Shown here in pieces: positions 28,805 through 38,706 of a stretch of DNA of 64,000 nucleotides. Each line of letters opens with the position of its first letter. The stretch's first letter is position 1. The notes below the pieces were generated by a model. It was not told the DNA's origin. It saw only the letters and a program-made list of their open reading frames with translations, and ran no database searches. The DNA comes from an uncultured Pelagibacteraceae bacterium (lineage in GTDB: Bacteria > Pseudomonadota > Alphaproteobacteria > Pelagibacterales > Pelagibacteraceae), in NCBI GenBank assembly GCA_902552345.1, contig CACDGO010000001.1:62001-126000 (forward strand), given 5' to 3'. The translations under genes and the position numbers were made by a program.

Positions 28805-29848
28805 ATGTCAATAAGCGTCCTAGGTATCATTGGTTCAGGTCAACTTGGTTCATTGCTATGTCAGGCTGCAAAAAAACTTAACATAAAGACTATAGTAATA
28901 TCTGACGATGAAATTGGTCCAGCACAAAACTATTCAGATAAATTTATTTTTTCAAAATATGATGATAAAAACAAGATTAGAGAATTCATAAATGAAGTAG
29001 ATATCATAACTTATGAATTTGAAAATATTCCAATAAATATCTTAAAAGAAATAGATAAAGAAAAAAAGGTTTTACCCAAACCTGAAATTAATAAGATTTT
29101 TCGAAATAGAAAATTAGAAAAAAAGTTCGTAAATGATCTTGGTATTCAAACTACAAAGTGGGCATTTATAAAGTCAGCTAAAGATGTCCAACAAAACAAA
29201 AATTTATTACCCGGGATTTTAAAGACAAACACGTTAGGTTATGATGGCCATGGTCAGTATGTTTTAAATACTTTAGATGATGTTAAAAAAGATTGGTGTT
29301 TTACAGCAGATTACATATTAGAAAAGAGAGTAAATTTAAAAAAAGAAATTTCCATAGTTGTCACAAGATTTGAAAATAAAGAAATTTATATTTATGAACC
29401 AATAGAAAATATTCATAAAGACCAAATTTTAAAATACTCAAAAATTCCAGCTGATATAAAACCTGATATTTTCAAAAAAGCTCAAGATAATGCCGAGTTA
29501 ATTGCAAATGAATTAGATTACATTGGAACAATGTGTGTTGAATATTTTATAGATCAAGAAGACAACCTATTAGTTAATGAAATTGCGCCTCGAGTTCATA
29601 ACTCAGGTCATTTAACAATTAATGCATTTAATATCAGTCAATTTGAAAATCACATAAGAGCTGTTTGTGGATTGAAGAAAGAAAATGTACATAAAATAGC
29701 AAACGCTGAGATGGAAAATATATTAGGTAGCGAAATACAGGACTACAGAAAGCGATCTTTTAAAACGGACGAATACTTCTTTGATTATGGAAAAAAAATA
29801 ATTAAAGAAAAAAGAAAAATGGGCCACTTGACAATTTTAAAAAAGTAA
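28805..29848 (+). CDS. purK: 5-(carboxyamino)imidazole ribonucleotide synthase
   Basis: ATP-grasp; LGIIGSGQLGSLLCQAAKKL; NEIAPRVHNSGHLTINA. Confidence 0.95.
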   Translation: MSISVLGIIGSGQLGSLLCQAAKKLNIKTIVISDDEIGPAQNYSDKFIFSKYDDKNKIREFINEVDIITYEFENIPINILKEIDKEKKVLPKPEINKIFRNRKLEKKFVNDLGIQTTKWAFIKSAKDVQQNKNLLPGILKTNTLGYDGHGQYVLNTLDDVKKDWCFTADYILEKRVNLKKEISIVVTRFENKEIYIYEPIENIHKDQILKYSKIPADIKPDIFKKAQDNAELIANELDYIGTMCVEYFIDQEDNLLVNEIAPRVHNSGHLTINAFNISQFENHIRAVCGLKKENVHKIANAEMENILGSEIQDYRKRSFKTDEYFFDYGKKIIKEKRKMGHLTILKK

Positions 29849-29850
29849 AA

Positions 29851-30654
29851 TTATTTTATGGTAATTCGATGCATTATGCGGCTACAATTTTTTATTTCGC
29901 TTGCTTTATGCATCACGCTGAGATTATCCCATAGAACTAAGTCTCCTTTTGACCACTCATAAGAAAATATGAATTCTTCTTTATTTACATGATCAATAAG
30001 AAAATTTTTAATTTTTTCACTTTCATCGATATTTTTAATTTTTATTAGATGACCCGGAGACACATATAAAGATTTTTGTCCATTAACCTCTTGAACGATT
30101 GGATGTTCAGCTTCCAAAACTTTTGAAGATTTAATTCCAGCTCTTTTTTCCAATTCAAGTCTAGTTTTACTAATCGGTCCAGCAGATGAAAAAACACCCA
30201 TAGCATTTTTAATTTTTTGTTTAATTTCATCTGGAAGATTTTTGTAAGCATTAAACCCAGAGGAAAAAATAGTATTGCCTTGTCCTACAGGAATTTCTAT
30301 GCCCATAAGCATAGTATATCTAGGTCTTTCTTTTTCTAAATAAGATGTATCCTGATGTAGCCAAGATCCTCCGAAAGCCAAACTTTTGTCACTAGGTTTT
30401 CTCTCTAAAACATTTATGTAAGGAAAATTTTCTAATCCTTTTAATCTTGGATACTTTACTAATTGCCCAATAGATTTAGCAAAATCCTGGTATTCACTTG
30501 AGTCCAAATTTTGGTTTTTTATAAAAATTACTCCGTATTTATTAAGTATATCTTTAATTTGACCCGTTAAGTCGTTATTTAACTTATTTAAATTTACATC
30601 GTTGATGTAGGCACCAACGTTATTTTTACCTGGAGTTATAGAAACAGCTTTCAT
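29851..30654 (-). CDS. TauD/TfdA-family Fe(II)/2OG dioxygenase
   Basis: GGSWLHQDTSYLEKERPRYTML; C-terminal WDNLSVMHKAS. Confidence 0.87.
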   Translation of the reverse strand: MKAVSITPGKNNVGAYINDVNLNKLNNDLTGQIKDILNKYGVIFIKNQNLDSSEYQDFAKSIGQLVKYPRLKGLENFPYINVLERKPSDKSLAFGGSWLHQDTSYLEKERPRYTMLMGIEIPVGQGNTIFSSGFNAYKNLPDEIKQKIKNAMGVFSSAGPISKTRLELEKRAGIKSSKVLEAEHPIVQEVNGQKSLYVSPGHLIKIKNIDESEKIKNFLIDHVNKEEFIFSYEWSKGDLVLWDNLSVMHKASEIKNCSRIMHRITIK

Positions 30655-31281
30655 TTAGTTTACCGAATTAATTATTGATGGATCATTATTAATTGGATTA
30701 TTAACATCTTTTGAAATTTCATGAAACTTTAAATTGGGTGGTTTAATAGAGTTTAATATTTCCATAGCATCTTTTTTAATATTTAAATAATTATTAATTT
30801 GGCTTTTATTAATTATCATAGGCTCTCTGTGATGGATGGTGCTAATTTTTTCAGTAGCTTCTCTTGTGATAATACAGAACTGGTCATTTTGATATATACC
30901 TGCAAAGTACATCAATTCATTATCTTCCCTTGAAAAATAAAATGGAGTTTTTGTTTTATCATCTCTCTTCCATTCATAGTATCCATCAGCTGGAATAATA
31001 CATCTTGATGACTGGATAAGATTCTTAAAAGTAACTTTTTCCATAAGGGTTTCTCTTCTTGCATTAATAAGAGGAGAAAACTTATCTAATTTTTTAGACC
31101 AACTCGGAACTAATCCCCACTCATATAGCTCAAGAGCCTTGCCATTTGAATAGGATTTTATTACAGGTAACTTTTGAGTAGGGTGCGCATTATAATTATC
31201 TGTATCCTCAACCTTAATGTTTTTTTTTACCAAATCAGCGGTTTTAGTAACTGGTTTTCGAATGCTGTATCTTCCACACAT
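30655..31281 (-). CDS. SOS response-associated peptidase (SRAP/YedK)
   Basis: MCGRYSIR catalytic Cys2; NARRETLMEK; RCIIPADGYYEWK. Confidence 0.92.
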   Translation of the reverse strand: MCGRYSIRKPVTKTADLVKKNIKVEDTDNYNAHPTQKLPVIKSYSNGKALELYEWGLVPSWSKKLDKFSPLINARRETLMEKVTFKNLIQSSRCIIPADGYYEWKRDDKTKTPFYFSREDNELMYFAGIYQNDQFCIITREATEKISTIHHREPMIINKSQINNYLNIKKDAMEILNSIKPPNLKFHEISKDVNNPINNDPSIINSVN

Positions 31282-31391
31282 TATTTGTTTTTTCTCTCTC
31301 TTTTAAGCTTTCTCTTTTCTTTTAAAGATAACTTTGCTTTTTTCATAAAGCTTCTATCCTTTTGGCTTTTACCCGAATATCTTTTTGACAT
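31281..31391 (-). CDS. Small basic protein (36 aa), coupled to SRAP
   Basis: MSKRYSGKSQKDRSFMKKAKLSLKEKRKLKRERKNK*; stop overlaps SRAP start (TAATG); not in ORF track. Confidence 0.5.
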   Translation of the reverse strand: MSKRYSGKSQKDRSFMKKAKLSLKEKRKLKRERKNK

Positions 31392-31393
31392 AA

Positions 31394-32230
31394 TTATTCA
31401 TCTATTATTTCATGAAATTGCTCACCTAGTCCATCTACTTTTAAGTGAAGTTTATCACCTGATTTTAAAAATTCAGGTTTTTCCATTTCCATTGCCGTAC
31501 CCGCAGGTGTCCCGGTAGTGATAATTGTACCAGGATATAAAGTCATAAATTGACTTAAGTGAGAAATTAAAAAATTGAAATTAAAAATCATTCTTTCTGT
31601 ATTTCCAATTTGTCTTCTGTTGCCATTTACATCTAAAGTTAAATTAATATTATTTAAGTTTTTTATTTCATCTTTGGTCACAAGGTAAGGCCCTGTTGGT
31701 CCTGCTATAGATTTACCTTTGATCCATTGACCACCTCTTTCTTTTTGCCAAGATCTCTCAGATATGTCATTGACTATACAATAGCCAAATACGTAATCTT
31801 GAGCATTTTCCTCCTTAATATATTTTCCTTTCCGACCAATAATCATGCCAACTTCAACCTCATAATCCATTTTGCTAGCAGATTTAGGTTTTACTATTAG
31901 ATCGTTAGGACCCTGAATACATCCAGAGCTTTTATTAAAAACAATTGGTTCAGTTGGTAATTTTGATTTAGTGCCTTCAGCATGTGCTTTGTAATTCAAA
32001 CCTATTGCTAAAAAATCTACGGGATTTGAGATGCAAGCTCCAATTCTAATATTTGAGTTGATTTCTTTAAGTTCAGATAATTTTAATTTTTGTAATTTAT
32101 TTAACGTTTCTTCATTAATTGTCTGAGGATTTAAATCTTTAATGTGATCTGATAAATCCCTAATTACATTACTACCGTCTATGGTAGCAACAATTTCACT
32201 TCCTAACTCACCAACTCTTAATAATTTCAT
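31394..32230 (-). CDS. Fumarylacetoacetate hydrolase family protein
   Basis: AIGLNYKAHAEG, KSSGCIQGPNDLI, DYEVEVGMIIG, GTIITTGTPAGT. Confidence 0.9.
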   Translation of the reverse strand: MKLLRVGELGSEIVATIDGSNVIRDLSDHIKDLNPQTINEETLNKLQKLKLSELKEINSNIRIGACISNPVDFLAIGLNYKAHAEGTKSKLPTEPIVFNKSSGCIQGPNDLIVKPKSASKMDYEVEVGMIIGRKGKYIKEENAQDYVFGYCIVNDISERSWQKERGGQWIKGKSIAGPTGPYLVTKDEIKNLNNINLTLDVNGNRRQIGNTERMIFNFNFLISHLSQFMTLYPGTIITTGTPAGTAMEMEKPEFLKSGDKLHLKVDGLGEQFHEIIDE

Positions 32231-32254
32231 TAATTAATTTTAGTCTTGGAATCT

Positions 32255-32701
32255 CTATTTTACAAATCTTTTGATTCTTTCCTCAGTGGTTGTTTCAGGT
32301 CCGGAGTAAGGCGTTTCGTAGCTATTAGTTCTTGTTAGAACGTCAATCCCTTTTGTAAAAATAAAAATAAAAAAAACAATAAAAAAAATTGCAAATATCT
32401 TTGCAGGATTATAATTTCCAGATTGAAAAACACTAACGGGTTGCTCTTGTTTTTTATGAAAAAACTTAAATGTTAAGTAAACTGCAATTATTAGGCCAAT
32501 ATGTGCCATAACTACCCCGGCCCAACCAAAAATAAAAGAGGTCACACTAAATACATAGAGACTGAACACAGTGGACCAAACAAACGACAAAACAATTAAT
32601 ATTTGAAGCCTTACAGACTTTGGTAAGCTTCTTAAGTCGTTTTTACTATCATCAAACATGATGTTAGCAGCTTCAGTCATCCAATTTTTAAAACTTTCCA
32701 T
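32255..32701 (-). CDS. Membrane protein of unknown function
   Basis: Three hydrophobic segments; no recognised motif. Confidence 0.55.
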   Translation of the reverse strand: MESFKNWMTEAANIMFDDSKNDLRSLPKSVRLQILIVLSFVWSTVFSLYVFSVTSFIFGWAGVVMAHIGLIIAVYLTFKFFHKKQEQPVSVFQSGNYNPAKIFAIFFIVFFIFIFTKGIDVLTRTNSYETPYSGPETTTEERIKRFVK

Positions 32702-32738
32702 TATTTCTTATATACTTTTTAAATTAAAATTTAAATTA

Positions 32739-33317
32739 TTATAAATTTCGCACCAATTTTCTTACTTTTTGCATATGTGAATTAAATTTCTCTTGTGTCA
32801 TACCTGGCAAAACCTCATAAAATCTTATGTAAGTTGTTTCCATTCCACCAAGCTTTAAAACTCCTGCTTTAATTCTTCTAAATGGAATATTTTGAAACCA
32901 AGTTTGAATTGAAAACCAATTTCCACCGTAAGACATCGACATTATAGCTTTTTTACCTTTCATCGCGCCTGCAACAGGATAACCCCAATTACCAACAAGT
33001 CTTTTAAATGAGAAAAACCATTTAGGAGCTAAAGTTAAATCAATCCAATTTTCTAAAATTGCTGTTGCTCTAAGATTGTAACATGGTGAAATCATAAATA
33101 ATACATCACTTGCTTCTAATCTTTTTCTATAATCTAAAATTTGATCATTAGGTCCAGAACCGTCAAAAAAAGGAATTTGTTTTTCCTTATGTAAATTAAT
33201 TAAATCAATTTGATGACCTAATTTTTTTGCTTCTTCGATAAAAGTATCTCTTACTGAAGCATTAAATGATTTTTTTACATCATGATGGCCGTAAACAATA
33301 AAAATTTTTTTAGACAT
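32739..33317 (-). CDS. NAD(P)H oxidoreductase, flavodoxin-like fold
   Basis: IVYGHHDVKKSFNASVRDTFIEEAKKLGHQIDLINL, SPCYNLRATAILENWID. Confidence 0.82.
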   Translation of the reverse strand: MSKKIFIVYGHHDVKKSFNASVRDTFIEEAKKLGHQIDLINLHKEKQIPFFDGSGPNDQILDYRKRLEASDVLFMISPCYNLRATAILENWIDLTLAPKWFFSFKRLVGNWGYPVAGAMKGKKAIMSMSYGGNWFSIQTWFQNIPFRRIKAGVLKLGGMETTYIRFYEVLPGMTQEKFNSHMQKVRKLVRNL

Positions 33318-33319
33318 CT

Positions 33320-33475
33320 TTATTTGTCTATATCATTTTTTTCATTTTTTCGTATTAGAAATCCCGAACCTATCCCCACTGCAATGGCTGATATAACCCA
33401 CGAGTACTCTTGTTCGCTGAAAAGAACTAGTAGACCAAAACCTATAATGATTACTCCTAAAAGCTTATTATCCAT
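33320..33475 (-). CDS. Small two-TM membrane protein (51 aa)
   Basis: MDNKLLGVIIIGFGLLVLFSEQEYSWVISAIAVGIGSGFLIRKNEKNDIDK*; 2-bp gap to oxidoreductase; not in ORF track. Confidence 0.55.
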   Translation of the reverse strand: MDNKLLGVIIIGFGLLVLFSEQEYSWVISAIAVGIGSGFLIRKNEKNDIDK

Positions 33476-33502
33476 TGACAAATATAAACCTTATATTAAA
33501 GT
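33475..33502 (+). promoter_or_regulatory. Candidate sigma70-type promoter
   Basis: TTGACA (33475-33480), 16 bp, TAAAGT (33497-33502). Confidence 0.4.
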
Positions 33503-33509
33503 TTACTTA

Positions 33510-33551
33510 CCCATCTGTCATGGGAAAAAAGACGAGGCATTCGACATGCCT
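33510..33551 (+). ncRNA. Candidate structured leader with twin hairpins
   Basis: CCCAT-ctgtc-ATGGG (33510..33524) and AGGCAT-tcgac-ATGCCT (33535..33551), both with 5-nt loops, just after a putative promoter. Confidence 0.4.
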
Positions 33552-33596
33552 GACCTATAAAGGGTTGCAAAGTCGGTAGAAATGAAAGGAGTTGCT

Positions 33597-33788
33597 ATGA
33601 ATAGATTTAGCAAACTGTATGGAAATTCTGCCGTTAAAAAAGCTGAGCAGAAACTCTCAATGCAGTTAAGTAAAAACCAAAAAGCCCCCGAGGCTAACGC
33701 CAATGGGACGGCTGGTTATTTGGTTAAAAACGGAAAAAATTCCGGAAAAATTTTGAAGCATTTAAAAACTGATAAAAACCAGCTTTAA
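33597..33788 (+). CDS. Small basic orphan protein (63 aa)
   Basis: MNRFSKLYGNSAVKKAEQKLSMQLSKNQKAPEANANGTAGYLVKNGKNSGKILKHLKTDKNQL; strong SD AAAGGAG; own terminator. Confidence 0.6.
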   Translation: MNRFSKLYGNSAVKKAEQKLSMQLSKNQKAPEANANGTAGYLVKNGKNSGKILKHLKTDKNQL

Positions 33789-33799
33789 ACTTTTATAGG

Positions 33800-33821
33800 G
33801 TGGGGACTTTAAAATCCCCAC
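33800..33821 (+). terminator. Hairpin terminator
   Basis: GTGGGGA-ctttaaaa-TCCCCAC. Confidence 0.65.
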
Positions 33822-33843
33822 TCAAGTCTTTAATATCCTCCAA

Positions 33844-34935
33844 ATGGAAAAACAAAATTTTTATGATCTCAATTTTGATCAACTAAAAGCTTTTTTAATT
33901 GAAAAAGCAGAAGTTGAGCCAAAAAAAGCAAAGATGAGGTCTCAACAACTTTTTAACGCAGTTTATAAAAAAAATATTAAAAGTTTTGATGAACTTACAA
34001 CATTTGGATCTGAGCTAAGAAATAAGATCAAAGATTTAATTAGTTTAGACAAACCAAAAATTATAGATGTTCAAAAAAGTAAGGACGGGACTATAAAATT
34101 TCTTTTAGAGCTCAAAGACAAACGAAATGTTGAGACAGTTCTTATTCCTGATAAATCACAAAGCAGATATACAATATGTTTATCTGTATCTGTAGGTTGC
34201 TATCTTTCTTGTGAATTTTGCGCAACAGCTCAAATTTCTAAAAAATTGGTAAGGAATCTATCACCAGGAGAAATAATTTCGCAAATCATTTTAAGTAAAG
34301 ATTTTATTAATGATTGGTCAACACAGAAAAAAATAACCAATCAAGTATTGATGGGTGAAGGCTCGCCTTTTTTTAATTTAGATAATGTTAAAGTTGCAAT
34401 TGATAACTCAAAAAATAAAGATGGCTTAGAATACGGAAGAACCAGGATCACTGTCAGTACTGTGGGAGTTGGAATTAAAAAAGATAATGTAGATGCAATA
34501 GAGTGGGCTGCAAATGAGTTAGATGTTTATCTTGCATGGAGCCTACATAGTTCAATTCCAAAACACAGATCAGAATTAATGCCAATAAATGATAAATATT
34601 CAATTAATTCATTATTACCAAAACTGAAAAAATATTACGATAAAACAAAATTACCTATTTTTATTGAGTGGATATGTTTAGATGAGAATTTGACAGACGA
34701 ACACGCTAAAGAACTGATAAAGATTATGAAAAAAGTTCCTTCAAAATTAAATTTAATTGAGTTTAATCCATTATCAAACAAAGATTTTAAACCAGCAACT
34801 CAAAAAAATATTGATAAATTCTCCAAAACAATTCAAGAGGCGGGATTTCTTTCTTTATTCAGAAGAAGCAGAGGTAGAGACATTAATGCATCTTGTGGAT
34901 CGTTAGCGAATAGTAAAGCTATGCTTAATGGATAA
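33844..34935 (+). CDS. rlmN: 23S rRNA (adenine(2503)-C(2))-methyltransferase
   Basis: Radical SAM CYLSCEFCATAQ; RRSRGRDINASCGSLA. Confidence 0.9.
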   Translation: MEKQNFYDLNFDQLKAFLIEKAEVEPKKAKMRSQQLFNAVYKKNIKSFDELTTFGSELRNKIKDLISLDKPKIIDVQKSKDGTIKFLLELKDKRNVETVLIPDKSQSRYTICLSVSVGCYLSCEFCATAQISKKLVRNLSPGEIISQIILSKDFINDWSTQKKITNQVLMGEGSPFFNLDNVKVAIDNSKNKDGLEYGRTRITVSTVGVGIKKDNVDAIEWAANELDVYLAWSLHSSIPKHRSELMPINDKYSINSLLPKLKKYYDKTKLPIFIEWICLDENLTDEHAKELIKIMKKVPSKLNLIEFNPLSNKDFKPATQKNIDKFSKTIQEAGFLSLFRRSRGRDINASCGSLANSKAMLNG

Positions 34936-35878
34936 TTTACATATTTTTTTAGGTGCAACAGTTGCGGACGCAGCAACTAGACCTCTACATTGGGTATATG
35001 ATCCCAAAAAGTTAAAAAAATATATTAAAGGAAAAAAAGAAATAGCTTTTTTGAAAAAAAACAGGAGTCCTTTCTATAACATAAAAACCGGAGAGGTTTC
35101 AGGGTATAATGATATTGGACAAGTAATGTTTCAAACTTTGATTTCTTCAAAAAAAAAATCAGAAATTTTAAAGAATTTTAAAAAAAATATCATTAAACAC
35201 TTTGGGCCAGGGTCAAATTATTGGAAAAATCTAAAACTAAGAAAAAAATATAAAAAAGTAAAATGGAAAAAGCCTATGAATGGCCCATGGATTCATCAGA
35301 ATATCTTAGAGACTATACAAAATATCAAAACTAAGAAAATTATTACTGGTGGTACAAAAGTAAATGAGTCAGATGGTTATTGCGCTGCTCTTCCTTATTT
35401 TCTTTTCAATAATAAAGAAAAAGAACTTAAAAAGGTTATTAAATCTGTAGCTAATTCAAGAATAAATGAAAAATACGCTTTATCTAAATTAAAGATTATA
35501 GAATTAGTTAACAAAAAAAATAGAAATCCTATTCAGTCTTTTGTCAAAAAATACAAAAAGAATAGATATTTTAAAGATGTCATTATCAATATTAAAAAAG
35601 TTTTAAGACTAAAAAAACAAAATCATATTAAGACTGTAAGAAAATTTGGGAAAGCTTGTAGTTATCCCGGCACATTTATGGGATCAATTCATGCGATTAT
35701 ATCATCCAACAGCTATAAATCTGCTATTACAAAAACGATTAAAGCTGGTGGTTGCAATTGTTCAAGAGCAAATTTTGTTGGAGCATATTTCGCAGCATTA
35801 AAACCGAAAAGTATTCCAACTAACTGGGTTAGCAGAACTTTGCCAGCAAAAAAAATTTTGAAATATATTAATTCTTAA
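34928..35878 (+). CDS. ADP-ribosylglycohydrolase family protein
   Basis: GATVADAATRPLHWVYDP; NESDGYCAALPY; GGCNCSRANFVGAYFAA. Confidence 0.75.
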   Translation: MDNLHIFLGATVADAATRPLHWVYDPKKLKKYIKGKKEIAFLKKNRSPFYNIKTGEVSGYNDIGQVMFQTLISSKKKSEILKNFKKNIIKHFGPGSNYWKNLKLRKKYKKVKWKKPMNGPWIHQNILETIQNIKTKKIITGGTKVNESDGYCAALPYFLFNNKEKELKKVIKSVANSRINEKYALSKLKIIELVNKKNRNPIQSFVKKYKKNRYFKDVIINIKKVLRLKKQNHIKTVRKFGKACSYPGTFMGSIHAIISSNSYKSAITKTIKAGGCNCSRANFVGAYFAALKPKSIPTNWVSRTLPAKKILKYINS

Positions 35879-35894
35879 TGTGGTATATTAATTT

Positions 35895-36923
35895 ATGGAT
35901 TCGTTAATTATAGTTTTAGTAGCACTATTAGTCATTATTAATCTGGGAGTCATCTTCTTTTTAATTAGAAATAAGCTTGAAAAACAAATGAATTCAGAAC
36001 AGGCCTTTAAAGATGAATTTAATTCATTTAAAGAAACTTTCAGTCAATCCTTTGGTTCTATGAGCAAAGAAATTGCTAAAGATATGACAGGAGCTTTAAC
36101 TAAAGTTGATGAAAAAGTTTCAGTTTTTAACCAGCAAGTTGGTGAGCTTAATAAAAGCCAAGATAATTTTAGTAGAATTTTAAGCGGAGTAAAAACATAT
36201 GGAACACTTGCAGAATTTGGATTAGGTGCTCTTCTAAAAGATCTATTACCTGCTTCTCAATTTATTGCAAATGCAAAAATGAAAGATGATACGTCTGAGA
36301 CAGTTGAATTTGCTATAAAGCTTCAAGATGTTTTACTGCCTATCGATAGTCATTGGCCAGTTGAGAAATATAAAGCAATTGATGACGCGTACAATGCTAA
36401 TAATAAAGAGGCTCAAGCTGAGGCAAGAAAAGACTTAGCTGCTGCATTTAGATTAAAAGCTAAAACAGTAAATTTAAAATATATAGCTCCACCTAAAAGC
36501 ACAGATTTTGCAATAGTTTACGTTCCAACTGAGGGATTGTTCTCAGAACTTTCAAGTTATAGAGATCCAAAGACAAAAGAATTATTATTGCAAGAACTTA
36601 GAACAAAATACAAAGTAACAGTGTCTGGTCCTAATACTTTATCTGCTTTGTTACAATCTTATCATTTAGGATTTCAAACATTAAAAGTTCAACAACATGC
36701 TACTCAAATCTATAGTGATCTAAGAAATATAAGCTCTAGGTTTGAAAAACATTTTGACGGGATTAAAGACTTAAGAAAGAAATTAGAGCAGGCCATGGCT
36801 GCAACCGACGGTTTTGGTAGGGACGCTAGATCCATAATGAATACGCTTGGGAATATCAAAGATCCAGAGCAAGTAATAGACTCCTTGAAAGAAAATCCGG
36901 AAAAGATAAAAGTTTTAAAGTGA
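35895..36923 (+). CDS. rmuC: DNA recombination protein RmuC
   Basis: N-terminal TM, coiled coil, LLPIDSHWPVEKYKAI, FAIVYVPTEGLFSEL. Confidence 0.9.
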   Translation: MDSLIIVLVALLVIINLGVIFFLIRNKLEKQMNSEQAFKDEFNSFKETFSQSFGSMSKEIAKDMTGALTKVDEKVSVFNQQVGELNKSQDNFSRILSGVKTYGTLAEFGLGALLKDLLPASQFIANAKMKDDTSETVEFAIKLQDVLLPIDSHWPVEKYKAIDDAYNANNKEAQAEARKDLAAAFRLKAKTVNLKYIAPPKSTDFAIVYVPTEGLFSELSSYRDPKTKELLLQELRTKYKVTVSGPNTLSALLQSYHLGFQTLKVQQHATQIYSDLRNISSRFEKHFDGIKDLRKKLEQAMAATDGFGRDARSIMNTLGNIKDPEQVIDSLKENPEKIKVLK

Positions 36924-36932
36924 ACATAAATT

Positions 36933-38354
36933 ATGTCTAACTTTGTCTTTTATGATTTTGAGACTAGTTCATCTAATAAATATTGGGGTCAAATAATTCA
37001 AATTGGTGCTGTATTAACTAATGACAATTTAGATGAACTAGATCGTTTTGATGCTAGGTGTAGATTAAGTCCTGGAATAATCCCAGAAGCTATGGCGCTG
37101 ATCGTGAACAAGACCTCACCCTCAATGCTAAAAAAGTCTAACCTCTCCCATTATGAAATGATTAGGCAGTTTGTTGAAACGCTTAAAAGATGGGGCAAGG
37201 CTACTTATATTGGGTTCAATAGTATTGAGTTTGATGAGGAATTCTTAAGGTGCACTTTGTTTCAAACATTAGAATATCCTTACATTACTAGTACAAACGG
37301 GAACACTAGAGGTGATATCTTAAGTTTGGCAAGAGCCGCTAACTTGTATTACCCAAATACACTTAAAAATTCTGTAAACGAAAAAGGGAACGATGTTTAC
37401 AAATTAGATCAAATGGCACCTTTAAACGGAATTGAACATGGAGATGCACATAGTGCAATTGGTGATGTGATAGCAACTATTGGCATAGCGAAATTAATTT
37501 CTAAAAAAGCCCCAAATGTTTGGAAAGCAAGCATGTTAACTATGGATAAAAACCAGTCTTTAGAATTAATAAAAAAAGAATTACTTTTTTGCACGAATGA
37601 ATATTTTTATGGAAAAAGCAGACCATATATTCAAACATTTATTTGCCAGCATCCTCAATATCAATGGCCACTATGTTTTGATTTGAGACATGATCCTTCT
37701 CAATATTTGGAAATGCCAGTTAAAGAATTGACTGTAGCAATGAAAAAACAACCAAAATTCATTAGAACTGTTAGACATAATAAACATCCAGTTATTATGA
37801 ATCCTTCTTATGGAAATCAATTTGAAGAGTACAAACTTATTGGTACAAAAAAATTAGAGGAAAGAGCAAAAATGATAAAAAATAATGAAGCTTTTGCGGC
37901 AAAGGTTACTTCAGTAAAACGATCTGAAATTGATGAAAAAGAGCAAACAAAGTCACAAGAAGATTTATATAATGAGGAAAGTATTTATGCTAAATTTACT
38001 TCAACAGAAGATAATAAAATAATGCCGGAGTTTCATAGTGCTGATTGGAGCAACAAACTTCAAGTTATCACTAAATTTAAAGATGAGAGATTACAATACT
38101 TTGGTAAAAAACTTCTTTACATGGAAAAACCTGAGATTTTAACTAAATCTGATTTTAATTTAATTCATAAAGATATTTCAAAAAAACTTTTAAGCACTAA
38201 TAATGAAAACTGGAATACAATTCCAAGAACTTATTCAGAAATAGATACTTTAAGAGCTAAATTTGAAAAAGAAAACCAACTAGAAAAACTGAAAATTTTA
38301 GATGATATTAACGCATACGTTGAAGATTTAGAAAAATATTATTCATCTGCATAG
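36933..38354 (+). CDS. sbcB: Exodeoxyribonuclease I
   Basis: FVFYDFETSSSNKYWGQIIQIGAVLTN; GFNSIEFDEEFLR; HGDAHSAIGDVIATI. Confidence 0.92.
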   Translation: MSNFVFYDFETSSSNKYWGQIIQIGAVLTNDNLDELDRFDARCRLSPGIIPEAMALIVNKTSPSMLKKSNLSHYEMIRQFVETLKRWGKATYIGFNSIEFDEEFLRCTLFQTLEYPYITSTNGNTRGDILSLARAANLYYPNTLKNSVNEKGNDVYKLDQMAPLNGIEHGDAHSAIGDVIATIGIAKLISKKAPNVWKASMLTMDKNQSLELIKKELLFCTNEYFYGKSRPYIQTFICQHPQYQWPLCFDLRHDPSQYLEMPVKELTVAMKKQPKFIRTVRHNKHPVIMNPSYGNQFEEYKLIGTKKLEERAKMIKNNEAFAAKVTSVKRSEIDEKEQTKSQEDLYNEESIYAKFTSTEDNKIMPEFHSADWSNKLQVITKFKDERLQYFGKKLLYMEKPEILTKSDFNLIHKDISKKLLSTNNENWNTIPRTYSEIDTLRAKFEKENQLEKLKILDDINAYVEDLEKYYSSA

Positions 38355-38388
38355 TTGACAAAAAATGAAAAATACTTAATTAAAGGCT

Positions 38389-38706
38389 ATGGCATTCAAA
38401 GATTCTACAGATGAAAATTTTAGCAACCAAATAGGTGGAAATAAACTTTCCTTAATTCAATTTTCAGCCGCATGGTGTGGACCCTGTCAGCAGCTTAAAC
38501 CGATAGTAGAGAAAATTTCAAATGATATGTCGGATAAAATAGATTGCTATTATCATGACATTGAAAGTCAACCTAATGAGCCAACTAAGTATTCAGTGAG
38601 AGGTGTGCCAACCATTCTTTTATTTAAAGAGGGCAAACTTTTAGGAACTAAAGTTGGTGCTTCAAGCGAAAAAGATATGCTTGAATTTATTAAACCTCAT
38701 ATTTAA
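38389..38706 (+). CDS. trxA: Thioredoxin
   Basis: FSAAWCGPCQQLKP; VRGVPTILLFKEG. Confidence 0.92.
   Translation: MAFKDSTDENFSNQIGGNKLSLIQFSAAWCGPCQQLKPIVEKISNDMSDKIDCYYHDIESQPNEPTKYSVRGVPTILLFKEGKLLGTKVGASSEKDMLEFIKPHI

Noticed and set aside
31174-31518. Plus-strand 114-aa ORF
   Set aside because: Antisense to SRAP, the 36-aa ORF and the FAA hydrolase C-terminus.
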